Shown here: positions 25,488 to 36,550 of the stretch, piece by piece | Layout of the letters: every line of letters starts with the position of its first letter | Position numbering within the stretch: the stretch's first letter is position 1 | Assembly (NCBI GenBank): GCA_903885375.1 | Contig: CAISIK010000189.1 | Coordinates: 1-49,261 of the forward strand | Reading direction: 5' to 3' | Length of the DNA stretch: 49,261 bases | Origin: an uncultured Pseudomonadota bacterium | GTDB taxonomy: Bacteria; Myxococcota_A; UBA796; SXON01 | Position numbers and translations under genes: made by a program | Notes under the pieces: model-generated | The model's database searches: none | What the model saw: only the letters and a program-made list of their open reading frames with translations | Told to the model about the DNA's origin: nothing

Positions 25488-27113
25488 ATGTCGTCCTCCA
25501 TCGCCTCGATCCCCCACCCGGTCAACGAACCCGTCTGCGGCTACGCCCCCGGCACCCCCGAGCGGGCCCGACTGGAGTCGGAGATGGCCCGTCAAGCGGC
25601 CACCGTGGTGGAGATTCCCTGCGTCGTGGGCGGCCGCCGGATCTTCACGGGCAACGTGCGCGAGGTGCGGATGCCGTGCGACCACGGGCACGTCCTCGCG
25701 CGGCAGCACCTCGCCGGCCCCGACGAGGTGGCGCAGGCGGTAGCCGCGGCCGAGGCCGCCCGGGGCCCCTGGGCCGCGCTCCCGTGGGAGGCACGCGCCG
25801 CCGTCCTGCTCCGCGCCGCCGAGCTCCTCTCGGGCCCCTGGCGCGAACGGGTGAACGCCGCCACCATGCTCGGGCAGGCAAAGACGGCCCACCAGGCCGA
25901 CATCGATGCCGCCTGCGAGCTCATCGACTTCTGGCGATTCAACACCTCCTACTACCGCGACATGCTGGCCGAGCAGCCGCCCGCGCACTCCCCCGGCGTG
26001 TGGAACCGCACCGACCTGCGCCCGCTCGATGGCTTCGTCTTCGCGATCGCCCCGTTCAATTTCACGTCGATCGCCGCGAACCTGTGCACCGCGCCGGCGC
26101 TCGTGGGCAACACCACGCTGTGGAAGCCCTCGATCACCTCGTCGCTGGCGTGCTGGGTGCTGTTCGAGCTGCTCGAGGCCGCCGGGCTTCCCCCGGGGGT
26201 GGTGAACCTCCTCGGCGGCGAGGGTCCGGACATCGGTCCGCTCATCCTCGCGCGCCCGGAGCTGGGCGGCGTGCACTTCACGGGCAGCACCGGTGTCTTC
26301 CAGGCCATCTGGCGTGAGATCGGCGGCAACATCGAGCGTTACCGCGCCTACCCGCGGATCGTGGGCGAGACGGGCGGCAAGGACTTCATCGTGGCGCACC
26401 CGAGCGCTGAGGTGGAGAGCCTCGCCGTGGCCATCGTGCGCGGCGGCTTCGAGTACCAGGGCCAGAAGTGTTCGGCCGCAAGTCGCGTTTACGTCCCGCG
26501 CTCGTTGTGGCCGGCCGTCTCGAAGCGTTGTCGCGAGATGACGCTCGAGATGAAGCAGGGTGACGTTCGCGACCTGTCCAACTTCGTGGGCGCCGTGATC
26601 GACGAACGGGCCTACCGCCGGCACGAGCTGTGGCTGCAGCGCCTTCGTCAGGAGGCCGACATCGTGGTGGGCGGCGGTGCCTCCGACCGCGTGGGCTGGT
26701 TCGTGGAGCCCACGCTCGCGCGGGTGGACGACCCGAACCACGCCCTCCTCCACACCGAGCTCTTCGGTCCCATCGTGGGCGCCTTCGTCTACGAGGATGC
26801 TGACTGGACGGCCACGCTGGGCCTCGTGGACCGCACCTCCCCGTACGCGTTGACGGGCGCGATCTTCTCCACCGATCGGTATGCCATCGAAGAAGCGCTG
26901 GGGCTCCTGCGGCACGCCGCGGGCAACGTGTACATCAACGACAAGCCCACGGGCGCGGTGGTGGGCCAGCAGCCCTTCGGCGGCGGGCGGGCCAGCGGCA
27001 CCAACGACAAGGCCGGCGCCCCCGCCAACCTCGCCCGGTGGGTCTCTCCGCGTACCATCAAGGAAACGATGGTTCCTCCTGCGTCCTGGCGCTATCCGTT
27101 CCTCGGGAGCTGA
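25488..27113 (+). CDS. pruA: 1-pyrroline-5-carboxylate (glutamate semialdehyde) dehydrogenase
   Basis: A 541-residue aldehyde dehydrogenase that oxidises P5C/glutamate gamma-semialdehyde to glutamate with NAD+, the second step of proline catabolism. The fold is full length. The catalytic general base E294 (ETGGKDF) and nucleophile C328 ([11 protein letters not shown]) have the 34-residue spacing normal for this superfamily. The P5C-dehydrogenase subgroup is indicated by [22 protein letters not shown] and [29 protein letters not shown]. It is a stand-alone enzyme; no proline dehydrogenase domain or gene is adjacent, so the partner must be elsewhere. The frame is open upstream into the regulator gene, but the ATG at 25488 is the sensible start. 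Confidence 0.95.
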   Translation: MSSSIASIPHPVNEPVCGYAPGTPERARLESEMARQAATVVEIPCVVGGRRIFTGNVREVRMPCDHGHVLARQHLAGPDEVAQAVAAAEAARGPWAALPWEARAAVLLRAAELLSGPWRERVNAATMLGQAKTAHQADIDAACELIDFWRFNTSYYRDMLAEQPPAHSPGVWNRTDLRPLDGFVFAIAPFNFTSIAANLCTAPALVGNTTLWKPSITSSLACWVLFELLEAAGLPPGVVNLLGGEGPDIGPLILARPELGGVHFTGSTGVFQAIWREIGGNIERYRAYPRIVGETGGKDFIVAHPSAEVESLAVAIVRGGFEYQGQKCSAASRVYVPRSLWPAVSKRCREMTLEMKQGDVRDLSNFVGAVIDERAYRRHELWLQRLRQEADIVVGGGASDRVGWFVEPTLARVDDPNHALLHTELFGPIVGAFVYEDADWTATLGLVDRTSPYALTGAIFSTDRYAIEEALGLLRHAAGNVYINDKPTGAVVGQQPFGGGRASGTNDKAGAPANLARWVSPRTIKETMVPPASWRYPFLGS

Positions 27114-27169
27114 GTCCCTCCGCGCGAGCGGGGAACACGGCCCCCGAACGACGTGTCGAAAGAATGTGC

Positions 27170-27199
27170 TTGACCGGCCTCGCCGTTCCCGCACACAGT
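27170..27199 (+). promoter_or_regulatory. Possible promoter upstream of prkA
   Basis: TTGACC (27170-27175) is a good -35 box; the -10 position at 17-18 bases spacing holds only a weak match (ACACAG/CACAGT). TACGCT at 27205 is an alternative -10. The 109-base gap before prkA is the obvious site for operon control. Confidence 0.3.
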
Positions 27200-27222
27200 G
27201 GGACTACGCTTGGAGGACGAAC

Positions 27223-29265
<2,043 letters not shown>

Positions 29266-29274
29266 GACCTCCCC

Positions 29275-30366
29275 TTGATCCTGAACATCGAGAGCGACCT
29301 CAACCGGTTCCGCAACATCGTTCGCGGCCAGGTTCGCAAGGACCTCAAGCGGTACATGTCATCGGGCGAGATGATCGGGAAGCAGGGCGACAAGCTGGTG
29401 CGGATTCCCCTGCCCGAAATCAGCGTGCCGCGGCTCCGGTACGGCAAGAACGAGTCCGGAGGCGTGGGGCAGGGCGAGGGCGAAGAAGGCGACACCGTGG
29501 CAGGCGCGGGGACGGAGGCGGGCGACCAGCCGGGGGAGCACACGCTCGAGGCCGAGATGACGCTCGACGAGCTGGCCGAGATCCTCGCCGCCGAACTGGA
29601 GCTGCCGCGGATCGAGCCGCGCGGGAAGAAGCAGGTGTCCAGCGTGCGGGACCGGTACACCGGCATCGCGCGGGTGGGACCGCAGGCGCTGCGTCACATG
29701 AAGCGGACGTGGAAGGAGTCGCTCCGGCGGGAGCTCTCCGGCGGGGGCTACGACCCGGGCCGACCCACGTTCGTCCCGCGGCGAGAGGATTTCCGGTACC
29801 GCAGTTGGACGAGCCGAACCGAACCCCAGTCGGCCGCGGCGGTCATCTACGTGATGGACGTGTCCGGCTCCATGGGCAAGGAGCAGAAGGAGATCGTCCG
29901 CCTCGAAGCATTCTGGATCGACACCTGGCTCCGGGCCAACTACAAGCACCTCGAAACCCGCTTCATCATCCACGACGCCTCGGCGCGCGAGGTGGACCGG
30001 GACACCTTCTTCCGCACCCGGGAGAGCGGCGGCACGCTCATCTCCAGCGCCTATCGTGCCGTGGATGAGCTGATCACCGCCGAGTACCCGCCCGAGGAAT
30101 GGAACCTCTACGTCTTCCAGTTCTCCGACGGCGACAACTGGTCCTCGGCCGACACGGCACAGTGCATGTCCATGCTGCGCGAACGCCTCGTTCCGCGGGT
30201 GAACCTGTTCTGCTACGGGCAGGTGGAGTCGGAGTACGGGTCCGGACAGTACATCGGCGATCTGGAGACGTCCTTCAAGGACGACCCAACCGTGGTGCTC
30301 TCGCGAATTCCCGACCGCACGGCCATCATGCAGTCGATCCGAGAATTCCTGGGCCGGGGGAAATAG
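29275..30366 (+). CDS. yeaH: DUF444 family protein (YeaH/YhbH), VWA-like
   Basis: A 363-residue cytosolic protein. The N-terminal charged region includes a Gly/Glu-rich loop near 60-90. The C-terminal half is a von Willebrand factor A-like domain with the metal-ion-dependent adhesion motif DVSGSMG (195-201). DUF444 proteins are constant partners of PrkA and SpoVR. Translation appears to start at TTG 29275, nine bases after the prkA stop, with AGGA overlapping that stop; no ATG or GTG gives a better N-terminus ([12 protein letters not shown] matches the family). The weak start may lower its expression relative to prkA. Confidence 0.93.
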   Translation: MILNIESDLNRFRNIVRGQVRKDLKRYMSSGEMIGKQGDKLVRIPLPEISVPRLRYGKNESGGVGQGEGEEGDTVAGAGTEAGDQPGEHTLEAEMTLDELAEILAAELELPRIEPRGKKQVSSVRDRYTGIARVGPQALRHMKRTWKESLRRELSGGGYDPGRPTFVPRREDFRYRSWTSRTEPQSAAAVIYVMDVSGSMGKEQKEIVRLEAFWIDTWLRANYKHLETRFIIHDASAREVDRDTFFRTRESGGTLISSAYRAVDELITAEYPPEEWNLYVFQFSDGDNWSSADTAQCMSMLRERLVPRVNLFCYGQVESEYGSGQYIGDLETSFKDDPTVVLSRIPDRTAIMQSIREFLGRGK

Positions 30367-30367
30367 C

Positions 30368-31882
30368 ATGGTGGAGAGCTTCTTCAAGCGTCCCCCGCGG
30401 GCCCTGCCTCCCGAGTTGGAGGACGAGCGGCAACGCATCCAGGCCATCGCCCTGGCGCACGGACTCGACATCTTCGAGACCGTGTTCGAGATGTGCGACT
30501 ACGACGAGATCAACATGCTGGCCGCCTATGGCGGATTTCCCACGCGCTACCCGCACTGGCGCTGGGGCATGGAATACCTCCAGATGCAGAAGGGCTACGA
30601 ATACGGCCTGCAGAAAATCTACGAGATGGTGATCAACACCAACCCGGCCTACGCCTACCTCCTCGACAACAACCTGTTCGTCGATCAGAAGCTGGTGATG
30701 GCCCACGTGTTTGGACACGTCGACTTCTTCAAGAACAACCTGTGGTTCGCCCCGACCAACCGGAAGATGCTCGATGCCATGGCCGACCACGCCGTTCGCG
30801 TGCGGCGTATCGTGGATCGGGTGGGCGAGTCGCCGGTCGAGGCGTGGCTGGACGTGTGCCTGTCCTGCGACAACCTCATCGACCCCTTCCTCCACCACAT
30901 CCGGCGCGACCGCAAGGAGGAAACCGGCGACCCGCGCACCCCCTCGGTGAAGTTCGCCGCCTCCCGCTACATGGACAGCTACATCAACCCGCCGGCGGTG
31001 ATAGCCGCCGAGGAGGCGCGGCTGGCGGAGGCACGCAGCCGCCCCGACAACTTCCCCGAAAGCGCAGTCCGCGACGTGCTCGGGTTCGTCCTCGAGCGCG
31101 GCCGGATGGCCGGGTGGCAGCGCGATTGCCTCGACATCGTCCGGAACGAGGCCTACTACTTCGTGCCCCAGATGCAGACGAAGGTGATGAACGAGGGCTG
31201 GGCGAGCTTCTGGCACACCCGCCTGATGACCGGGCACATCCTCACGGACAGCGAGGTGGTGGACTACTGCGACCACCACAGCGGCACCGTGGCCATGCGG
31301 CCCGGGCAGCTCAACCCCTACAAGGTGGGCATCGAGGTGTGGCGCGACGTGGAGCGGCGTTGGAACCGCGGACAGTTCGGCAAGGACTACCGCGACTGCG
31401 AAGACGGCCCGGCCCGGCGCGACTGGGACACCGGCGCCGGACTCGGCAAGGAGAAGATCTTCGAGGTACGGCGCACCCACAACGACGTCACCTTCATCGA
31501 CGAGTTCCTCACCCCGGAGCTCTGCCGCCGGATCGGCCTCTTCACCTACGAGTACGACCGCCGCGCCGGCGAGTACAAGCTCGAGAGCCGGGACTTCGAG
31601 GCGGTGAAGGAGAAGCTGCTCTTCATGCTGGGAAACCACGGCACCCCGCGCGTGAGCGTGACCGACGGCAACCACGCCAACCGCGGCGAGCTCGAGCTCA
31701 CCCACGAGTACGACGGTGTGGATGTGCAGGTGCAGTGGTCGGAGACGGTGCTCGGCAACCTCGCTCGCCTCTGGGGGCGACCGGTGCACCTCCTCACCCG
31801 CATCGAGGACAAGCCGGCGCGCATGAGCCATGACGGGCTCCAGTTCGGGTACGAAGGGCCGAAGATCACCGGGAGGACGTAG
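30368..31882 (+). CDS. spoVR: SpoVR family protein (YcgB)
   Basis: A 504-residue cytosolic protein with the SpoVR signature throughout: EMCDYDEINMLAAYGGFP near 45, HWRWGMEY, VMAHVFGHVDFFKNN near 112 and NEGWASFWH near 273. SpoVR is needed for spore cortex formation in Bacillus and is widespread in non-sporulating proteobacteria. Its biochemical role is unknown. Starts one base after the DUF444 stop. The prkA-yeaH-spoVR order is the standard one in proteobacteria. Confidence 0.96.
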   Translation: MVESFFKRPPRALPPELEDERQRIQAIALAHGLDIFETVFEMCDYDEINMLAAYGGFPTRYPHWRWGMEYLQMQKGYEYGLQKIYEMVINTNPAYAYLLDNNLFVDQKLVMAHVFGHVDFFKNNLWFAPTNRKMLDAMADHAVRVRRIVDRVGESPVEAWLDVCLSCDNLIDPFLHHIRRDRKEETGDPRTPSVKFAASRYMDSYINPPAVIAAEEARLAEARSRPDNFPESAVRDVLGFVLERGRMAGWQRDCLDIVRNEAYYFVPQMQTKVMNEGWASFWHTRLMTGHILTDSEVVDYCDHHSGTVAMRPGQLNPYKVGIEVWRDVERRWNRGQFGKDYRDCEDGPARRDWDTGAGLGKEKIFEVRRTHNDVTFIDEFLTPELCRRIGLFTYEYDRRAGEYKLESRDFEAVKEKLLFMLGNHGTPRVSVTDGNHANRGELELTHEYDGVDVQVQWSETVLGNLARLWGRPVHLLTRIEDKPARMSHDGLQFGYEGPKITGRT

Positions 31883-31883
31883 C

Positions 31884-32294
31884 GTGGACCTAGCCGGAGC
31901 CCTCGATCGCGACCTGAAGCCCGGGCGGGTGTCGACGGGCGTGGGCGAGGCCTCGGTCACCGCGGAAGTGGCCGACGCCGACCGCATCGGCGTGCTCCTC
32001 CACGGCCTCACGGTGGAGCGCGCCGGGCGGGGGCTGCCCGAGGCCCTCGCAGCGTTGCCCACGGCGGTGGCGGGGGCGCTCCGGCGGCCGGTCCACCTCG
32101 TGGAGGCCGACCTCGGTCTCGGGGGCGGCACCGCCCGCACCGACGTGGAGGACCAGTCCTACTTCGAGCTTCGCACCACGGGCGCTTCCTCCACGCTGGA
32201 CCGTTGGCGCGTGGCCGGCGGCCGCCGCGAGCGGGTGCCCTGGCCCCTGACCCGCGAGGATCTCTCGCGCCTCGTCCGCGCGATGGAGTCCTAG
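31884..32294 (+). CDS. Unknown fourth gene of the prkA operon
   Basis: A 136-residue soluble protein that I do not recognise. GTG 31884 comes one base after the spoVR stop and has an ideal GGGAGG seven bases upstream, so it is clearly meant to be translated with spoVR. The sequence reads as a compact alpha/beta domain: a Gly-rich start, a hydrophobic strand IGVLLHGL, helix ALAALPTAVAGAL, strand VHLVEADLG and a basic WRVAGGRR segment near the end. No Cys, no signal, no membrane helix. Conserved position next to SpoVR in related genomes would make it a functional component. Confidence 0.72.
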   Translation: MDLAGALDRDLKPGRVSTGVGEASVTAEVADADRIGVLLHGLTVERAGRGLPEALAALPTAVAGALRRPVHLVEADLGLGGGTARTDVEDQSYFELRTTGASSTLDRWRVAGGRRERVPWPLTREDLSRLVRAMES

Positions 32295-32309
32295 GTCCCC
32301 CGGGTCGAT

Positions 32310-32315
32310 TAGGCT
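32310..32315 (+). promoter_or_regulatory. Candidate -10 element upstream of membrane protein gene
   Basis: TAGGCT in the context GATTAGGCT, eleven bases before the ATG at 32327; would give a leader of only a few bases. Confidence 0.35.
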
Positions 32316-32326
32316 CGGTCCCGCTG

Positions 32327-33973
32327 ATGCCCCCGCTCCGGTCGCTGCCGCGCCTGCTCCTCCTCGACCTCGCGGCGATCGTCGCGCTGCTCGGCCTGCC
32401 CATCCTCGCGTGGGCGCGCGAGGGCGTCTCCCGCAGCGCCGACCAGCCCTGGTGGCAGCTCGACACCGACCCCTACCTGTTCGGTCCCGACGCCGGGGCC
32501 TGGGCCCAGAACGCCCTGGCGCTGCACCAGGGCCGGCTTGCCGACCTCGACCCGCACCGCCTCCCCACCTGGACCCTCCTCACCAGCTGGACGATGGACC
32601 TCACCGGCTGGGACGTCGTCTTCGCCGGGCACCTCGTGAACCGCGCCGAGATGGTCCTGCTCGGCCCCGTGCTGTACCTGCTCGGCCGCTCGCTCGGGAT
32701 GGGCGGCTTCTCGTTCGTGGCCGCGGCCCTCGCCGTGCTCCAGCCCTCGCTGCTCGCGGCGGCCTGCCGCTTCGGCATCGACCCCACGGTGACCTTCCTC
32801 GTGCCGCTGATGCTGCTCGCCGCCCGGTACGGCGGTCGCGTGTGGTGGCTGGCCCCGGTGGCCGGGGCCATCGCTGGCCTCACGATGGTCTCCCACCTCA
32901 CCGCGCTCGCCTTCCCGCTTTGCGGCCTGCTGCTCTGCATCGTGAGCGGGAAGGGTGTCGTGCGTCGGCTGCTCGCCGGCGCGCTCTACGCCGGTGCCGT
33001 GTGGCTCACCTTCAAGTGGGTCTTCTCCGTCTTCCCGATGCTGCCCACCGTCTTCTTCGAAAACGCGGTGGCGGAGGGCATCTCGCCCACGGGCGGATCG
33101 AGCGCCGCCAGCCAGACCGCCTCGCGGGAGGCCGCGCTCGCCATCCTCCAGCAGAACGGGGGCAAGGCGCTCGATGGCACGCTCGTCTACATCACCGAGC
33201 ACTTCCGGCCGATCCTCCTGCCCTGGGCCCTGAGCGTGGCCTGCGTGTGGCTCGGGTTCCTCGGCCCCGACATGTTCCGGCCGCTCCCCGAAGGCTCCAC
33301 CTGGCGCACCCGGGTGGGGGCGGTGGTCCGCTCGCTGCTCGAAGGCATCGCCGTGGGCTCGGCCCTCGCGCCGATGCTGGCCTTCGTCGCCTCCAAGGCG
33401 CCCGAGCGCTACAGCGACAACCTCCTCCCCGTCGGCGCGCTGCTCATCTCCCGGGGCGGGGCCACTCTCGCCGCGGCGGTCACCTGGCTCGCCGCCTGGC
33501 GCATGCCGCCCCGCTGGCATCGCCGACTCGCGCCCACGCTGGTGGCCCTCTGCCTCGCGGTGTGGACGGTGGGCGAATGGCGCGAGCCCCACCAACGCGC
33601 GCCCGTGAAGGCGGCCCCCGAAGAGAAACGCGCGCTGGTCATCGGCAAGGCCGTGGCCGAGCACTTCCCCCCGGGCGGGAGCGGCGCCTCGGCGCTCCGC
33701 GAGGTGCTCCCCTACGCCAACCTGCGCTACTGCCCGAACACCGTCTGCCCCTTCGCCGACAGCGAGGCCAGCTACCGCCAGTGCGTGGACATCCTGCGGA
33801 AGGAATGCGCCGGCGAGGGGGACATCCCGCTCGTGGTGGTGACGGGCCTCACGGCCGAGCAGCGCTCCGATCGGCGCGCGCGCTTCGAGGACTGGGTGGG
33901 CACGAAGCTGCCGCCCGTGGCGCAGGCCGGCGGCGCCACGATCTATGCGATCCCCCGCGAGGGCGACCTCTGA
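32327..33973 (+). CDS. Polytopic membrane protein, GT-C glycosyltransferase-like
   Basis: A 548-residue inner-membrane protein with about ten hydrophobic helices. The first periplasmic loop contains DTDPYLFGPDAGAWAQNAL and DLDPHRLPTW, a layout (acidic loop, Ala-rich helix) reminiscent of GT-C glycosyltransferases such as the PMT family, but the diagnostic motifs are not clear. The last roughly 140 residues are soluble and contain four Cys (YCPNTVC, QC, EC). No family can be named with confidence. It begins 32 bases after the prkA operon and ends 31 bases before glmU. Confidence 0.55.
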   Translation: MPPLRSLPRLLLLDLAAIVALLGLPILAWAREGVSRSADQPWWQLDTDPYLFGPDAGAWAQNALALHQGRLADLDPHRLPTWTLLTSWTMDLTGWDVVFAGHLVNRAEMVLLGPVLYLLGRSLGMGGFSFVAAALAVLQPSLLAAACRFGIDPTVTFLVPLMLLAARYGGRVWWLAPVAGAIAGLTMVSHLTALAFPLCGLLLCIVSGKGVVRRLLAGALYAGAVWLTFKWVFSVFPMLPTVFFENAVAEGISPTGGSSAASQTASREAALAILQQNGGKALDGTLVYITEHFRPILLPWALSVACVWLGFLGPDMFRPLPEGSTWRTRVGAVVRSLLEGIAVGSALAPMLAFVASKAPERYSDNLLPVGALLISRGGATLAAAVTWLAAWRMPPRWHRRLAPTLVALCLAVWTVGEWREPHQRAPVKAAPEEKRALVIGKAVAEHFPPGGSGASALREVLPYANLRYCPNTVCPFADSEASYRQCVDILRKECAGEGDIPLVVVTGLTAEQRSDRRARFEDWVGTKLPPVAQAGGATIYAIPREGDL

Positions 33974-33993
33974 TCGGGCCGGCACCTTCGCGA

Positions 33994-33999
33994 TAAGGT
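33994..33999 (+). promoter_or_regulatory. Candidate -10 element, leaderless, glmU
   Basis: TAAGGT followed by five bases and the ATG at 34005, no separate Shine-Dalgarno, although AAGG in the same hexamer could also act as one. Confidence 0.4.
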
Positions 34000-34004
34000 G
34001 CCGC

Positions 34005-35351
34005 ATGTCGCTCTCCGCCGTCGTCCTCGCCGCGGGTCTGGGAACGCGCATGCGCTCCCCGCTCGCCAAGGTGCTCCACCCGCTGCTCGGCCGCCCGATG
34101 GTCGGGTGGATCGTCGAGGCGCTTCAGGCCCTCGGCGCCGACGTGGTGGTGGTGGTGCACCATCACGAGGAGGCGGTGCGGGCCGCGCTCGCCCCCTGGA
34201 ACGTCCGCTTCGCGCGCCAGGCGGCCCCGCGGGGCACGGGCGATGCGCTCCTCAGCGCCCTCCCCGAGCTGCCGGACGACGGCCCCGTCATCATCACCGC
34301 GGGCGACACCCCGCTCCTGACCGCGGCGAGCATCCGCCGGCTCCTCGCGGCCCACCGCGGCGGCGCGACCGTGGCCGCGTTCGAGGCCCGCGACGCCTCG
34401 GGCTACGGGCGGATGGTGCCGGGCATCGGCATCGTGGAGCAGGCAGCCTGCACGCCGATGCAGGCGGCCATCCGGGTGGTCAACAGCGGGCTCTACGTGA
34501 TGGAGGCCGGCCTGCTCGGCGCGCGTCTCCCCACGCTCGCGCCGCACCCGCCCAAGGGCGAGTTCTGGCTCACCGACCTCGTGGATGCTCACGCCACCGT
34601 GGTGGACGACTTCGAGGAGTCGGAGTTCCTCGGCGTGAACGACCGCTCGCAGCTCGCGGAAGCGCGCGGCGTGCTCCGTCGCCGCCTCAACCGCGCCTTC
34701 GCGGCCACCGGCGTGGACTTCGCCGACCTCGACAGCGCCAGCGTGGATGTCACCGTCACCCTCCAGCCCGGCGCCTCCATCGGCCTCGGCGCCGTGCTCA
34801 CGGGCGACAGCCGCGTGGCCGGCGAGGTCGGCCCGCATTGCGTGCTGCACGACACGGTGGTCGAAGCAGGCGCATCGGTGCTCGCCGGGAGCGTGTGCGA
34901 AGGGGCCATCGTGCACGGGGGGGCCATCGTCGGGCCGCTCGCCCGGCTCCGCAAGGGAGCCGACGTGCGGGCGGGCGCCCGGGTGGGCAACTTCGTGGAG
35001 GTGAAGGGCTCCGTGCTGCACGAGGGCGCCAAGGCGAACCACCTCGCCTACATCGGCGATGCCGAGGTGGGCGCGGGCGCGAACGTGGGCGCGGGCACCA
35101 TCACCTGCAACTACGACGGCGTGAGCAAGCACCGCACCGAGATCGGCGCCGGCGCGTTCATCGGCAGCAACAGCGCGCTCGTGGCGCCCGTACGCATCGG
35201 CGAGGGGGCGATCGTCGGCGCGGGCAGCACCATCACCCAGGATGTGCCGCCCGACGCGATCGCGGTGGAGCGCGCGCCGGTCAAGATCACGCTCGACAGC
35301 GCCGAACGCCTCCGCATCCACTACCGCAAGCGCGCCGCCTTCCGGCGTTGA
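34005..35351 (+). CDS. glmU: Bifunctional UDP-N-acetylglucosamine pyrophosphorylase / glucosamine-1-P acetyltransferase GlmU
   Basis: A 448-residue cytosolic enzyme making UDP-GlcNAc for peptidoglycan and LPS. The N-terminal uridyltransferase domain opens with LAAGLGTRM (8-16) and has the K22 block LAKVLHPLLGRPM and the metal-site TAGDTPLL near 98. The C-terminal left-handed beta-helix acetyltransferase has many hexapeptide repeats and the catalytic H347 in KANHLAYIGDA, with TCNYDG near 367. It is slightly shorter than E. coli GlmU; the loop near residues 145-160 is altered (VEQAAC, IRVVNSG where IQEINTG-like sequence is usual). Follows a membrane protein gene by 31 bases but has its own -10-like element. 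Confidence 0.96.
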   Translation: MSLSAVVLAAGLGTRMRSPLAKVLHPLLGRPMVGWIVEALQALGADVVVVVHHHEEAVRAALAPWNVRFARQAAPRGTGDALLSALPELPDDGPVIITAGDTPLLTAASIRRLLAAHRGGATVAAFEARDASGYGRMVPGIGIVEQAACTPMQAAIRVVNSGLYVMEAGLLGARLPTLAPHPPKGEFWLTDLVDAHATVVDDFEESEFLGVNDRSQLAEARGVLRRRLNRAFAATGVDFADLDSASVDVTVTLQPGASIGLGAVLTGDSRVAGEVGPHCVLHDTVVEAGASVLAGSVCEGAIVHGGAIVGPLARLRKGADVRAGARVGNFVEVKGSVLHEGAKANHLAYIGDAEVGAGANVGAGTITCNYDGVSKHRTEIGAGAFIGSNSALVAPVRIGEGAIVGAGSTITQDVPPDAIAVERAPVKITLDSAERLRIHYRKRAAFRR

Positions 35352-35361
35352 GCCGACCGCG

Positions 35362-35409
35362 GCGGCCGGCAAAAACGGCCGTGGCCCGCAGGGAGGACTC
35401 CTGCGGGCC
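35362..35409. terminator. Bidirectional terminator between glmU and rpmG
   Basis: A perfect 10-bp stem (35383-35392 with 35400-35409, GGCCCGCAGG/CCTGCGGGCC, seven-base loop) lies beside a second hairpin (CGGCCG at 35363-35368 and 35376-35381) whose loop carries AAAAA. Read from the minus strand this gives stem plus TTTTT, suitable for ending rpmG transcripts; the large stem should also stop glmU transcripts. Confidence 0.65.
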
Positions 35410-35456
35410 GGCGGAACGTGCAGCGAAACGGCCCCGCGAAGCGGCGCCGCATTCGA

Positions 35457-35645
35457 CTACTTCGTTTCCTTGTGCGCAGTGACCTTGCGCTCGTAGCGGC
35501 AGTACTTGTTCAGCTCGATACGCGCCGAGCTGTTCTTCTTGTTCTTCTGCGTGGCATAACGGCTGACGCCGGGCACCCCGCTCTCGCGGCAGGTGGTGCA
35601 TTCCACGAAGATGGTGGTGCGCCCGAGCGCCTTCTTCTTGGCCAT
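35457..35645 (-). CDS. rpmG: 50S ribosomal protein L33
   Basis: A 62-residue small basic protein of the large ribosomal subunit. The pattern is typical: an N-terminal KKKALGRTTIFVECTTC, a central SRYATQKNKKN and a C-terminal KYCRYERKVTAHKETK. It is an intermediate between zinc-binding (C+) and zinc-free (C-) types: the first pair C16/C19 is intact, but only one Cys (C49) remains of the second pair, the other being replaced in CRYE. It may be losing zinc binding, as seen for L33 paralogs tuned to zinc supply. The mRNA has a leader of about 30 bases preceded by TTAGCC. Confidence 0.95.
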   Translation of the reverse strand: MAKKKALGRTTIFVECTTCRESGVPGVSRYATQKNKKNSSARIELNKYCRYERKVTAHKETK

Positions 35646-35674
35646 GTTCGACTCCGAATCGGAAGACCGGCCGG

Positions 35675-36547
35675 CTAATGCGGTGCGTGGCCGCCGTCAA
35701 CGCGCGGGGTGAGCCACGGCAGCGTTTGCCCGGGCCAACGCCGCAGGTGATCGGCCAGCCTCCGTGGCAATTCCCCATCGCTCACCGGTGAACCGACCCG
35801 CACACACCAACGTTTGTCGCGCTCCCGGTTCACCTCGACGGTACGAACCTCGGCCCCTGCGGCCCGGGCCGATTGTGTGAGCGTAGCCCAGGGAACCCCG
35901 AGCACCGTTCCCTCCTCGATGGCCCGCAGCGGGTCGCCCGCTGGGCCGCCCGCCAGATCGCGTCGGAGCGCGGCGTGCACGGATCGGCCTTCGCGGAGGG
36001 CCGCGGCCCCATCCTCCACCCGGCTGCTCCAGAGAGCGGGCACCCGCTCGCGCATCAGGTTGAAGCGGGAGGCGAGGAGCCGGTCGGCACGCGCGCCTCC
36101 AGGCGGGAGGGCGGGGTGCAGCGCGCACAGGCCCGGCCGGGCGGCGGCGAGGGCCAGCACGGCGGCGAGCGGGTGCGGGGCGCCCAGCCCGAGGAAGAGC
36201 ACCGGCGTGTCCCCCGCCGGCACACCCTCCACCACCAGGTACCGCTCGTGCCACCAGGGCTCCATGCGGCCGAGGATGAGCTCCTCCATCCGCCGCTGCA
36301 GGTCCACGTCCTGGGCCTCGCGGGCCAGGGCCTCCGCCGTGCGCGAGCTCACGCCCAGCCCGCTTCGGGCCGCCGCCACCAGGGCCAGGTGCCGCTCCGG
36401 CCTTCCCGCCCGCTCCAGGCGCCACAGGCCGGCCGCGAGCGCGCGAAGCACCTCCGGCTCGTCGGGCGGGAGCACATTGCGCGCCATCTCCACGAGGCCG
36501 AAGCGCACCCAGCCCGCGAGGCGCCCATCCGGTGCCGGCAGGTTCAC
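35675..36547 (-). CDS. Putative divergent LpxL/HtrB-like acyltransferase
   Basis: A 290-residue protein, Ala/Arg/Leu-rich. Its general order resembles lysophospholipid/lipid A acyltransferases of the LpxL type: an N-terminal GLVEMARN segment, then helices with Arg-rich MEELILGR, a hydrophobic strand LFLGLGAPHPLAAVL where the family has its His-x4-Glu/Asp active site, then ALREGRSVHAAL and a closing domain. The acidic partner of the His is not evident, so it may be inactive or wrongly assigned. GTG start at 36547, three bases after the lipoprotein stop and with no good Shine-Dalgarno, suggesting coupling. Treat the family call as a guess. Confidence 0.4.
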   Translation of the reverse strand: MNLPAPDGRLAGWVRFGLVEMARNVLPPDEPEVLRALAAGLWRLERAGRPERHLALVAAARSGLGVSSRTAEALAREAQDVDLQRRMEELILGRMEPWWHERYLVVEGVPAGDTPVLFLGLGAPHPLAAVLALAAARPGLCALHPALPPGGARADRLLASRFNLMRERVPALWSSRVEDGAAALREGRSVHAALRRDLAGGPAGDPLRAIEEGTVLGVPWATLTQSARAAGAEVRTVEVNRERDKRWCVRVGSPVSDGELPRRLADHLRRWPGQTLPWLTPRVDGGHAPH

Positions 36548-36550
36548 CGC

